This document shows positions 22,602 through 33,135 of a stretch of DNA of 64,000 bases, in pieces. Position 1 is the first letter of the stretch. Each line of letters starts with the position of its first letter. The translations under genes and the position numbers were made by a program. Under the pieces are notes generated by a model that was not told the origin of the DNA, did no database searches, and worked only from the letters and a program-made list of their open reading frames with translations. The stretch is from positions 482,781 to 546,780 of the forward strand of contig MNCI01028452.1 in assembly GCA_015680685.1 (NCBI GenBank), given 5' to 3'. Origin of the DNA: Gnetum montanum. Its lineage: Eukaryota; Streptophyta; Gnetopsida; Gnetales; Gnetaceae.

Positions 22602-23805
22602 TGTAGTGACTTAAAACATTGGTGGCTGGAACACAGAGGTTGATGGATGCACAGTCTAACCCTGATTCTACATGAGGGCTTGTTGGAGGTAGATATGGGG
22701 TGCCTTGAATGGTCTTCTCGATCAAACAAGGACTTACTGAATGTAACTAGGGTGTAGCATGGTTAGCTACGATGCTGATGCAAAACTATGCTAAGTATTT
22801 GAGTGTTGTTAACAGTGTTAGTGGGGTTGAGTGTATTCAAGGTTTTTGAAAAAAAAAATGAAGGTGTCAACATGTACAGACCACCACCCAAGCATAGTTT
22901 TAAACACAGCTATGCGATGAAACCGTGAAAAATGCAAATAAAATGCTAAAAATGTAAAGAGAAAGAGAGAGAAGTGGAACAACACCCCAAATGGGGTTGA
23001 GCATGGTTAACACCAAAAGGGGTTAGAAGGTACACAGTGTATAATAGGTGTAGTAGATAGCATAGTCATAGTCTCAGGGGTGTTTAGCCATGAAGACTGG
23101 TGTTTTACTGAGGTGTTTATGCCTACTAGGTTGGCTACTGCTGTGTACTATCAACTACGATGATTTGGTGGATTGTGGTGGGTTGCAATGGTTTGCAACT
23201 TCACTAATATGCCTTGGTTTTCTCTTGAGTGCTCTTTAGGTTTGCCAATGCCAAGAGTGGGTCATCTCTTAAATTTTCCAATGCTTTGAATTTTTCCCAA
23301 CCCAGATTTTTATGAACCCTAAAAATGTTGAAGGCGAGGGTTAGGTTTAGTGAGAAATGTGGGATGGATACCATGTGATAGGAGGAATGGCCAGAACTAT
23401 GCTATCACCCAACTACACTTTCCACTAGGCTGGTGGTGTTGTGCCTTGTTTGTGCTTTGCTAGAATCTATGAGACTATGGCTACATTGCCAATTGCATGT
23501 GCATGTGCCGAGAGGACCATAAGGTACCTAAAAAAATGTAACTTGGAGACTATGCTCCAAGACTACGCTCTTCACTACCTTGCATAGGGTTAAGCATAAT
23601 TACAATTTTGGGACCAAAAGGAGGTAAAAAAAAGATGCATTTTGCTAACTATGCTTGCTCAATATGAGTTAGAGCTGAGCCGAGTGCTATTGCTGTGTTA
23701 TGGAGGTCACCGAAGGCTATTCTTTCTAACTATGCTTGACTACGCTCTAGACTGGGGGAGAGCATAGTTCCACACTTAGGAAAAATCTACAAAAAATTGG
23801 CCATA
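22602..23805 (-). other. Left end of Tat-like element E1 (3' LTR/3' region)
   Basis: Not related to the TGATGA family. It begins TGTAGTGAC at 22602 after a candidate duplication ATGAT, and is rich in motifs around CTATGCT, GAGCATAGT and GGTTG. Its right end (AAAAAATTGGCC at 23791) continues beyond D at 37105. Similar sequence occurs at 37105-37440 and 42950-44350. No protein is visible. I read it as LTR or 3' region of E1, but the LTR boundaries are not proven. Confidence 0.4.
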
Positions 23806-24716
23806 TGATGAGTTGCATTAAGTTGGTTACATTAACAAGGCCTTATCAACATGGCCTTGTCGATGCATCTTGCCATGCATCGACGAGTCCTTGTTGATGT
23901 AGTATCATGTGTTAGCTATAAATATGCACTCATAGCTGCATATATGGCATAATAAGAGATTGTAGTTATAGCGGAGCTCTCACATTTTTCCCATTTGAAA
24001 CTTGGAATTTTTCCTCTAAGTGTCCTCAGCAAGAGTCATTAAGTGTATGGATCTTTATTTGAGCATTACTGTACCTAAGCATGATAGTGTGTGTGGTAAT
24101 AAAGATGAGCTTTCTGATAAACCTTGTAGCACTTTGGATAGATTAGTTATCTCATTTATGCAATTACTATTCTAAATTATTTATTAAATGTTTTCAATTA
24201 GTTATTAAGCATTTTCCAATTATTACATTAATGAGGTAATTAAGTGAGATAGATTACACACATAAGTATGACCACTTCAAGTGTAACATGTATTTGCTTG
24301 GTAATCCCAGCAGTGTTATTGCTTGGTATGCCCAGTAGCATAGCACTTGGTTGCCTAGCAGTGAATACATGGGTTTAGGATGTGTACAAAAAGTGGGATC
24401 CGATGCTTATGTTAGGATTAGTTAAATTTTGGTTAATTAACTAATTTAGATTAGCTAATCAAATTTATTTTATGTACATTTCAAGCACCAAACTATAAAA
24501 CATAAAATGATAAAAATTGGATGCCTCAGTTACACTTAACCATACCAACAAATGCCACAAGTGTAATTGGGAAGACAACACTTGACCTTAAGGCTAGATT
24601 CACTTCCTAAAAGACTAGTGCACTGAAAATGATAAAGTCCATGGGATTCGACCAGATCACATGTGAACGCTTTGTGATTCGTATGGTTGGATGTAGGGGT
24701 ACCTCACCACTCATCA
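23806..24716 (+). repeat. 5' LTR of element D
   Basis: 911 bp, TGATGAGTTGC...CTCATCA. U3 has CATCGACGAG/CTTGTTGATG-type dyads (23830-23900) and TATAAATAT at 23917-23925. AATAAA near 24098 may be the polyadenylation signal. Confidence 0.93.
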
Positions 24717-24717
24717 T

Positions 24718-24735
24718 TAGCATCGTTGTCGGGGA
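24718..24735 (+). other. Primer-binding site of D (tRNA-Asp)
   Basis: TAGCATCGTTGTCGGGGA after one spacer T; four transitions from the tRNA-Asp complement. Confidence 0.82.
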
Positions 24736-24871
24736 CTTTGTTTGTGAAACATGTGCTATTTAGGTCTAAGTGAATACCATTAATATCATTGTATGAACCT
24801 CAAGGTTAATATCATCCCCACTATACATAGAATTATAAAAGCACACTACTAATTTTGTATTATTTTGCAAA

Positions 24872-27130
24872 ATGTCTTCTTCTTCTTCCTCTTGCAAGCA
24901 TGAAGATACCAAACGATCGATTCCACAAGAGTGCAAAGTGGTATATACTCATTCAGATGAGTTTGTATTGAACTTCACCTTCATCCTACATTAGGATGAA
25001 TAGCTACGATGGCATGATATGGAGGGCAACATCATCTTGCCCCCCAATCGATTTGTGCTTGGGATGCTATTCAAAACCCTTAAGAAGTTGGACATAAAAA
25101 ATCTTCATGAAGAATACATTATGGATGGTTATGACACTTGAAACTACTATCCCACTGAAAAACAATGTAAACCAGATTAATGTCAGGAGAAAATCCATGA
25201 AGCTACAAAGGGGAAACATTACACCAATCCCTTATTCCTACTAAATCAAGATGACATTGAGGATCCTCCTACTAAAAGCTCTCAACATGAAGATTCTCCA
25301 TTTTCTACTACTGATGGTGAGGATGTGAACGTGACCCTACAATCCAGTATTCATAAATTGGATTCAAGAAAAAGTGACAACCAAGGTAGGGACTCAGGTA
25401 AACATCACAATAGCAAGGAATCTAAGCATGATGATCATAATAAACATAAGAGTGATGGCAGACACTATGGTGGTAGTGATGGTCCACCTTCCTCTTTATC
25501 CTCTTCATCCAACTTTGAACATTACCCTTCATCTGATGGTTCTCATGAAAGCCACCATTAAAAAACCATGATGAAGGTGGTCAATGAGATAAAAATGACT
25601 ATGAAGGCCACCAAAACCAAAGTGATGGTTGAAACCATCATCGACGTCATCAATGCAACGATGATGATGAACCTCTATTAGTGACTCGAAGTATGCTCAA
25701 CATTGTAGAGGTAATGAAAATTTCAACAAGGCATATGAAGAATAGTTGGATCAAGAACCTAGACATGAATAATATTCCAAGATTTGAAGGGGGATACAAC
25801 TCTAATTTGCAAACACACCTACAAGCTTTTCAAGATGCCTGTGCCTTATAGAACATAGAGAATGAGTGGCAGAAACTCAAGATTTTTCCAAGGACACTCA
25901 TCAAGAAATTTGAAAGTTGGTACCAGTCATTAGAGCTAGAATCTATTTGTAGATGAAGTACTATGTTAGAGCTATTTAATGACAAATACCAGATGTACTT
26001 CAGAGTGTCTAATCTGAGAAGGAAAATCCAAGGCCAGAAACAAAGAGCACATGAACCCTTGGATGTTACCATGGGATGATACTATTCACTCCTACACTAA
26101 TGCCCTAGCCTTGATTATTATTAGAGGGAACAAATTCGCCACAGTATAGATGGGATCAAAGAAAAAACTTGAAGAACCCTTAGGGTGTATGCCCAAGGAA
26201 GATTGTTTGAACTAAGAGCTCATCAGATCCAAAGGTTAATCAAGTAGGTAGAAAAAGAAGAAGAAGAGCTATGAAAAAGAGAAAGTGTTGAAGAGTATAA
26301 TATGGACCCTTCCATAAGAAAATGAGAGGTTCAATTTTGTGATGGAGGAATCACCACTTAATGAAGTGGTGAATAGAAAGACCTTGCCCATTCAAAAATC
26401 TATTTTTGACATTTCAGCCAAGTTTGATAAGTTGTAGGACTCTTTGAATGAAAATTTTCAAACGACTTTGAAGATTGCTGAAGAATCCAAAAAGAAAAAT
26501 AGTGATCATAATTACAAGAGGTGAAAAGAAGCTGAATGTAATGATCAAAGAGGTAAGGGCAAAGCTACTGTAGTAGAGGAAGTTGTGGAGTCACAATTAC
26601 AAGAGTTTGAAGTGTATGCATTGAATCCTTTCCTAGCATGTAGGTAAGCTCCTAGATGATTGCCTTACCATCAAGGTAGCCCAAGGTAGTTCCACAAACA
26701 ACAACAAGCTTACTACCCAAGTGGAACTCCTCCACAACCTTATGAACAATACCAACAGTGGTACCAACCACAATCATGGGGAATGCCACTGCCAAGGCAG
26801 TAGCACCCCTATAGGAAACTAGATCCATACGGTTACTATGTTCAGCAACCTATCTCCCCTAGAAGTTTTGCAAATTATACATCATTCCAAAATCACAATT
26901 ACCCTCTAAAGTACCACTAAACACATTCACCATCTACTTGAGATAAAAACCCATATCTATATCCTTATCATCCTCCACATCCCTCTACACCTACACTTCC
27001 ACCTTGAACCCAATTACCTCCTACTTCATCTCTGTAAGATGAGATTCCTCCATAGCCACAAAAATTGAAATGCTACATGGGCTATACACTCACAACTAGT
27101 TTTTCAACCAAGTGGTCTAGATAATTGATC
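24872..27130 (+). pseudogene. gag of element D (broken)
   Basis: Capsid/nucleocapsid precursor. The ATG at 24872 gives MSSSSSSCKHED. A linker at 25325-25560 is strikingly rich in His, Ser, Asp and Lys. The capsid core runs from about 25760 to 26150 (MNNIPRFEGGYNSN, NIENEWQKL, then SWYQSLELESI near 25915). Next come the basic VEKEEEEL segment and VNRKTLPIQKS near 26370. The zinc knuckle is not readable. A Gln/Pro/Tyr-rich tail (26690-27060) leads to protease. Stops are mostly at Gln positions. Confidence 0.82.
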
Positions 27131-27885
27131 AAGGAAACAACCTTTATTTGGACCTAGCAGTCCTCTTCAGGCGTCACAACCTACTCTGACTGATCATCCT
27201 ACATCTCCGTCATCCTCATCCTCTGCATCAAATACCTTCAAATTCCCTTCAAAATAAGTGCCACCTAGGATCTGCATTGTAATGCTAACTCATGTTGTTT
27301 CTGACTAGATCAAGGCTATCAAACTTCCTAAAAAAAGATTTGACCCTAGAAGTCCACTCATTTAACTACAGATTACTAGAAAAGATCCATGCAAGACTCT
27401 TCTTAAATCTAGTTCCAAAGTTAACCTCATCTCCCATGATATGTACAAGGCTTGGAACCTACCACCTCTTAAGAAGAGTAATAACCATATAGAATTAGTA
27501 GATCAGTCGATTACTATCCCTTTGGGATTAGTAGATGACATTGTAACCATAGTTTGTGGGTGGTCGTATCCTATTTATTTTCTAGTAATCAAGGTGGACA
27601 ACTAAACAAATGAATTTCCCATCATTATGGGAAAGGCTTGGTTAAGCACGATCAATGCAAGAATGGGTATAAGGGATCCATATTTAGCAATATACAAGAA
27701 AAATGAGCTAGGAAAAATTGAGAAGAAGTGTATTCCATGCATTGCGTACAGTGATAATAGGTGCAATTGTGTGGAAAAGATTTGGTCCACCAAGAGCACA
27801 TACATTAAGGCATGCAATTAGTGTGCATAAGAAATTAACATTCAAAGGTGTCTGTATGTAGTAGCCATGAAGCAAGAGGGCATAT
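27131..27885 (+). pseudogene. Aspartic protease region of D (broken)
   Basis: Aligns with F 54956-55710. The active-site segment (27400-27430) reads LLKSSSKVNLISHDMYKAW where F has LLDLGSSVN, so Asp and Gly are lost and the protease would be inactive. The following IPLGLVDDIVT and IIMGKAWLSTINARMGI (27627-27670) keep the C-terminal half. The frame continues with CIAYSDNRCNC. Confidence 0.8.
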
Positions 27886-29190
27886 AGTGGGTGATGGCTG
27901 ATTCAAATAGTAGCACAATATGCATGGAGCCAACTGAGAGCCTAACATGTGCATATGTTGAAGGCATGGACATAATTGAACAAGTTCATTCCCAACACTC
28001 TTATGAAGATGATAATGCTTATTGGGGAGAGTTGAAAATCGTCGATCACTTCAAGCAGGAGCCCTTAGAACTAAAAATTTATCAGCTAGTATGGAGTATG
28101 CATAAAGAAGGGTAAATTGATCATCATTGATGCCAAACTTTCTCCTAAGTAAAAAGAAAAGTTGTTGAAAGTGATGAATAAATGGCCAAAAACCTTTGCT
28201 TGGTCATATCTAGAGCTAATAGGAATTGATCCAAGGATATTCTAGCATCAAATCTACACTGACTCAACTATGAAGCCTAGAAGGTAGCTGTAGAGGTGGC
28301 TAAACCCCAAATTAAAGAAAATTGTTGAGATAGAGCAACTCCTTAAGGTAGGGTTCATCTATCCAATNCAAATTGTTGAGATAGAGCAACTCCTTAAGGT
28401 AGGGTTCATCTATCCAATTGTGGATAGTGAGTGGGTTAGTCCATTCGTAATTATGCCAAAGAAGGATGGAAAATGGTGGATTTGCATTAACTTCAAGCTA
28501 TTGAATATGGCAACATTTAAAGATCACTTTCCTTTATCATTTGTGGATCAAGTGTTAGACACCATATCCGAGCATTGTTATTATAGCTTCTTGGATGGTT
28601 ATAGTGGCTATAACCAAATCTAAATTACACCAAAGGATTAGGCCAAGACAACATTCATGAGACCTTGGGGGACTTTTGCATATTCTAAGATGCCATTTGG
28701 TCTATGCAATGCCTCTACAACATTTCAACACTTGGTCCTTAGTATCTTTCAACAACAAATTGGTAGTGGTGTTGAAGTATTCATGGATGACTTTTCCACC
28801 TATGGAGCTACCTTTGACTAAGCCTTGGACTAACTTGAACAAGTGTTGAAGAGATGTCTTGAGATAAGCCTACGGCTTAACTAGTAAAAGAGCCATCTCA
28901 TGATCCAAAAAGGCATTGTGTTAGGGCAAAAAATTTCACAAAAAGGGATTGAGGTAGACCTAGAAAAGATAAGGCTCATCCAAGGAATAACATATCAACT
29001 AAAGACCATTAAAGATGTTTGGTCATTCCTTGGACACACTGGCTACTATTGGCGATTTATTGAGAATTTCTCTAAGATTGCAAAGCCATTGGTAGAGCTT
29101 ACAAAGAAAGATGTACTTTTCATTTGGACCAAGAAATGTGAATATGCATTCCAACAATTAAAGGAGAAAATCATAGAAACACTAATTCTA
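27886..29190 (+). pseudogene. Reverse transcriptase of D (broken, FMDD retained)
   Basis: RNA-dependent DNA polymerase. In order: a linker IIEQVHSQHSYEDDNAYWGE, palm/fingers motifs SEWVSPFVIMPKKDGKW (28427-28480), DHFPLSFVDQVLDT, YYSFLDGYSGYNQI (28576-28623), MPFGLCNAS near 28690, and the catalytic FMDD at 28780-28791. After these come KGIVLGQKISQKGIEVD and the thumb/connection SFLGHTGYYWRFIENFSKI. The motif wording is that of Athila elements. In-frame stops occur, for example TAG at 28640 where F has CAG. The N at 28368 and its duplication fall in the early part. Confidence 0.87.
28319..28418. repeat. 49-bp direct duplication around a single N
   Basis: 28319-28367 and 28370-28418 are identical; the N at 28368 and one C separate them. 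F has one copy in the RT reading frame, so this is probably an unmerged contig overlap. Confidence 0.85.
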
Positions 29191-29640
29191 TGAGCACCAG
29201 ACTAGTCTAGACACTTCCACATCATGATAGATGCATCTAACTATATCTTGGAAGCACTACTCACGTAGATGGACAATAAGAAACATCCATACTACATCCA
29301 CTGCATGAGTAGAATCATTGTGGAGGCATAGTTAAATTACACCACCATGGAGAAAGAACTAATGGTAGTGGTGTATGTGCTAGAAAAGTTTAGGTACTAT
29401 GTGCTTGGTTACAAAGTATTTGTGCATATGGATCATAGTGCAATTTGCTTTCTCATGAATAAACTAATGCTGATCCCTCATGTTATATGGTGACTTGTGA
29501 TCTTGCAGGAATTTGATCTGACTATGGTAGATTAAAAAGGAACTGAGAATGTGGTCATTGACCATCTCTCTTGCTTAAGATGGGATAATAAAGAGGAGGA
29601 GAGCACGATCTCTAATTAGTTTCTAGATGAACTCCTCTTT
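29191..29640 (+). pseudogene. RNase H of D (broken)
   Basis: Degrades the RNA strand of the hybrid. It follows RT: HFHIMIDASNYILEALL keeps the first Asp (about 29230), TTMEKELMVVVYVLEKFRYYVLG carries the Glu, and FVHMDHSAICFLMNK has the next Asp. IDHLSCLRWDNKEEE ends the domain. Stops replace Gln at several places. Confidence 0.82.
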
Positions 29641-30930
29641 ATAGAAGCAACAAGTGAACAAATACCTATGGAAGCAACATGGTATAATGGCATCCTTGCA
29701 TATCTTCTCACTCAAGAGATGCCACAAGACTTGGATTTTAGAAAGAAGAAACAATTTCTCCATTAGGTCAAATACTTCATGGAAATTAATAGACATCTCT
29801 ATAAGTTTTGTGCTAATGATCTAATTCATTGGTGTGTCCCTGATGAAGATCAATTGCATGTTCTCTAGGATCCTCATGAAGGGCCTTGCTAGGGCCACTG
29901 TGTAAGAAGATGCATGACGATAAAAATCCTGATGGTAGGATATTATTAGCCTACAATCTTTAGGGATGCCCACCAGTTCGTCAAGTCTTGTGAACATTGT
30001 CAATGAGACGAGGGGATGACTACTCGCATGGAAGGTCCTTAATAGTGGATCCAACCACTAGAATATTTCGACATACAAGGCATTGACTTCATGGATCCCA
30101 TCACACCATGTTCAATAGAAAGGCATATATTATAGTAGTAGTTGACTACTGCACAAAATGGATAGAAGAAGTAGCCATTATTCATTATGCATCATCCACT
30201 ACTGCCAAATTTATACAAAAAAATATTGTGAATAGGTTTGGGGTGCCATGTTCACTAATTTCTGATAATGGAACTCATTTCATAGGTGCCACATTTAGAA
30301 AGTTAATGTAATGCTTGGGAGTAGAACATAAATTAACAACACCTTACCACCCCTAAGCCAATGGTGAACTAGAGGTAACCAACTAGGAGATCACAAGAAT
30401 ACTAATGTGAACCATTAGCAAATATAGGAAGGATTGGAGTACAAAGCGTAACAATGCTCTTTGGGCTTATCGTTCAACTTGGAAACTTCCTATTGGCTAT
30501 TCTCCCTATGAGTTAGTGTAAGAGAAACTTCCAATGCTCCAAATCCACTCCAAGCTTTGTACACTCTCAATGGCCTGTGATCTAAACATTGACTTAAGTT
30601 TAGCATAGAAGGAAAGATTAATCAACATGAACATGTTAGATGAAAATCGATTAGTGGCCCCATCCTTGAATGAGGTGAATAAGGCATCCAACAAGCATTG
30701 TCATGACCTTAGAATTAGGAAAATAAAACTTCAACCAGGAGATAAGGTTCTCTACAGGAACCCCACACATGTACCCCAAAAGGAAAAATTTCAGACGTTG
30801 TGGGAGGGACCTTATGTCATTGATCAAACCTTTCCCTCTAGGACCATGATAATTTACAAACTTGATAGCTAAAATAAAAAGTAGTTGGTAAACATCCAAC
30901 AAGTCAAGTATTTCCTAGAACCAAAATAGG
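29641..30930 (+). pseudogene. Integrase of D (broken, catalytic residues retained)
   Basis: Zinc-finger region near 29870-30010 (DPHEGPC, SCEHCQ). The core has VVVDYCTKWIEE (30130-30160), LISDNGTHFIG (30256-30290) and NGELEVTN (30362), so D, D and E are all readable. The C-terminus KLQPGDKVLYRNPTHVPQ (30720-30780) then LWEGPYVIDQTF is a GPY/F-type module. At least one in-frame stop and frame changes occur in the core. Confidence 0.85.
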
Positions 30931-31628
30931 TCAATGTAAAAACCACCTAAATAGCTAGACAACCATGTTTTATTTTTCAGATCTCCTCCTTCCAACTTGG
31001 TCATGGGGGAGATGGCCATTCATGTTGACCATTACCATGGCCTCTCAGTTTTTCTACCTTTTTGTTTTTCATGTTTTTGATTTTTAAATTTTTTCAATTT
31101 TACACCATCTTTAGTACCTTTAAATTTTCTTGATTATTTTACACTTTTTTATATATTTTACTTTATTTTACTTTCTTTTGTTCAAGTGTGATATTTTCTT
31201 ATCTGTGCTAATAAATGTGCTTTCTTGTTATAGGACACAGTGCCACTATTGCTGTTTACTAATGATGGTTTATGCTCAATGTGTGATTGTTAATGTCTAG
31301 TTTCTATTTTTGAATTATGATGTTTGATGAATTTGACATGGTTTATTTCTCATGGAACAAGCAGTGAGTCCACATCATCCACCCATTCAATGAACTCTAT
31401 GGTTTTCCTTGTTCTAGAAATTTGAGGTCCCTTCCATTAAAGAAACTTTTAATTAATTGATGACCTTGGTAGTTCTAGAATTATGAAGGATTAAAAGGTT
31501 TTTAAAGGATGTGACTTCAAGAGGACTCAATACTCTTTGTCTTATTCTTTTTGCTTGAGTGCTTGAGTGTTTTTCATAGACTTCTTATAGTCCCACACCA
31601 ACCACTAATAGGAAGTCAAATAACATCA

Positions 31629-31778
31629 TTGCATGGTGCAGTTTCCATTAAAAAAAAAACAATGAGAATTCAAAGCACACCCCTTCGACACAAATAAGTC
31701 TTTACATGGTGTGGTTCCCATTTCAAAAAAAGAAAAAAAACACTAGAAATTCAAAGCACACCCTTTGGATAAATAAAT
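31629..31778 (+). repeat. Two tandem units in the 3' UTR of D
   Basis: Units 31629-31700 and 31701-31778 both read (G/T)(C/A)ATGGTG..GTT.CCATT, an A-rich run, then ATTCAAAGCACACCC. F has the same doubled arrangement; a related single segment is in B. Confidence 0.7.
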
Positions 31779-32274
31779 GGGCTACAAGCACTAGTTATGG
31801 AACTCGAACAACATGCACCTATGCTTGAAAGTTCCCTCTAGCTAAGGCCCTCTTTCTCTCTTACTTCCTACTTCTCTTTTCTTCTCTCTATGGAATAGTG
31901 GTTATTTTGTGGAAGCACTCTTGTATCTCAAGTGGGTGGATCAGTCTTAGAGTGGTGATGCAAAGTCACTAGAAGTAAATGGTTTTGGTTTGGATTGAGA
32001 ATGGAACTTCCTAGGTCATTTTTAACTAAAAATTCCATAAGGGACTTCTTATGACCTCAATTTGAAACTCCATTCCACCTTCTATATCAACCATCCATGC
32101 TACCATAACTCACCTCATTCTCAGGCTCTATGTTATGCTCTATGTCTTGGTTTGATATGTTGGGATTCTTGAGTAGATTCTTTCAGGTTGGTCTTTAACT
32201 TTTCATGACCATTAATTAACTGTAGGGCCCATGGACTCCTTATTTGAGGTTATGCAAGAGCAAAAAGGGCATGA

Positions 32275-32298
32275 GCCTACTATGGGGAGGACCCACTT
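32275..32298 (+). other. Conserved 3' UTR block, copy in D
   Basis: GCCTACTATGGGGAGGACCC, preceded by TTATGCAAGAGCAAAAAGGG as in F and, more diverged, in A and B. Confidence 0.65.
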
Positions 32299-32580
32299 AC
32301 ATATCTCTTAGCTTGATTAGTTAAGGTTCCTTACCTTTGGCATTGCCACAATCCGATCTTTCAAGTATTTCATTGTGTAAACCACTCAGTACTCAATCTT
32401 TCATTTCATTCATCCATTGAATTAATTTTTCTCCAATTTTCAACTTTATGAGCTTCAACACCCTCTTCTCATGTTTTCATACTATTCTTGGTCTTCTAAG
32501 CTTTAATTTGATCCCAATTTTATCCAAAAATCCCTTGTATTTTAAAAGTTTGACCAAGTTAATGGTGGTCATTGGTTGTG

Positions 32581-32670
32581 TTGATGAGGCCTTGTGGATG
32601 GAGCTAGCCATGTTGATGAGGCCTCATTGACTAGGCCTCGTCGATGTAGTGCTTAGATCCCATATATACC
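32581..32670 (+). promoter_or_regulatory. Internal U3-like promoter before the 3' ORF of D
   Basis: TTGATGAGGCCTTGTGGATG, TTGATGAGGCCTCATTGAC and GCCTCGTCGATGTAGTGC precede CATATATACC at 32661-32670. The LTR U3 of D has the same vocabulary (GGCCTTGTCGA, CATCGATGAGGCC, ATTGACGTAGTA) before its TATA box. The ORF ATG follows 466 bases after the TATA, close to the 498 in A. Promoter function is inferred from arrangement only. Confidence 0.55.
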
Positions 32671-33135
32671 ACTGGACACTTTGCAATTTTTTTTGCCATT
32701 TTCTAATAACACAGGAGGAGTTTTTAAAAATTTTCAGAGCCCAAAACCTTCCAAAGCTCATAACTTCCCAACCGTTTGTCCAAATCACTCCGTTTTTTCG
32801 ATCTTGTGCTTACCAGAGGTAAGATCTTTATCATCGGGGCTGCAAACCTTAAGGTTTTTGATGAAAAATTGATGAAAGTTTTTGGAAATTTTCCTAACTC
32901 CCCCAAGGGTTAATAACCGTAACCACATATAAACATCAAATTTTTCATAAATTAACCCTTCCAACAATCTTTGGAATGATTATTAATGAAAATACATAAA
33001 TAAATGACAATCAAATTAATTAAATTAGCCATAATCACAATTTAGCCAAGTGTAAAAATCCTTAAGAGATAAGGTATCCCAACTATTTTAAGGTTACACA
33101 ATGATTGCTAATCCATGGTCTTATTGTGATTACAA
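32671..33135 (+). other. Leader before the 3' ORF of D
   Basis: A/T-rich, with many stops. The end TTGTGATTACAA before the ATG aligns with CTCGATTGCAG in A and ATGATTGCAG in F (60365). The acceptor AG has become AA in D. Both 60-residue open frames on the minus strand here look like chance. Confidence 0.4.

Larger units (their letters stand above)
30931..32560 (+). other. 3' UTR of element D
   Basis: Non-coding. It contains TCATGGGGGAGATGGCCAT near 31002, a T-rich stretch, two ~75-bp tandem units (31629-31778) and the conserved block at 32275-32298. Confidence 0.7.

Noticed and set aside
32724-32967. Two overlapping 60-residue minus-strand frames
   Set aside because: Low complexity, opposite to the leader of the 3' ORF, not shared with A.
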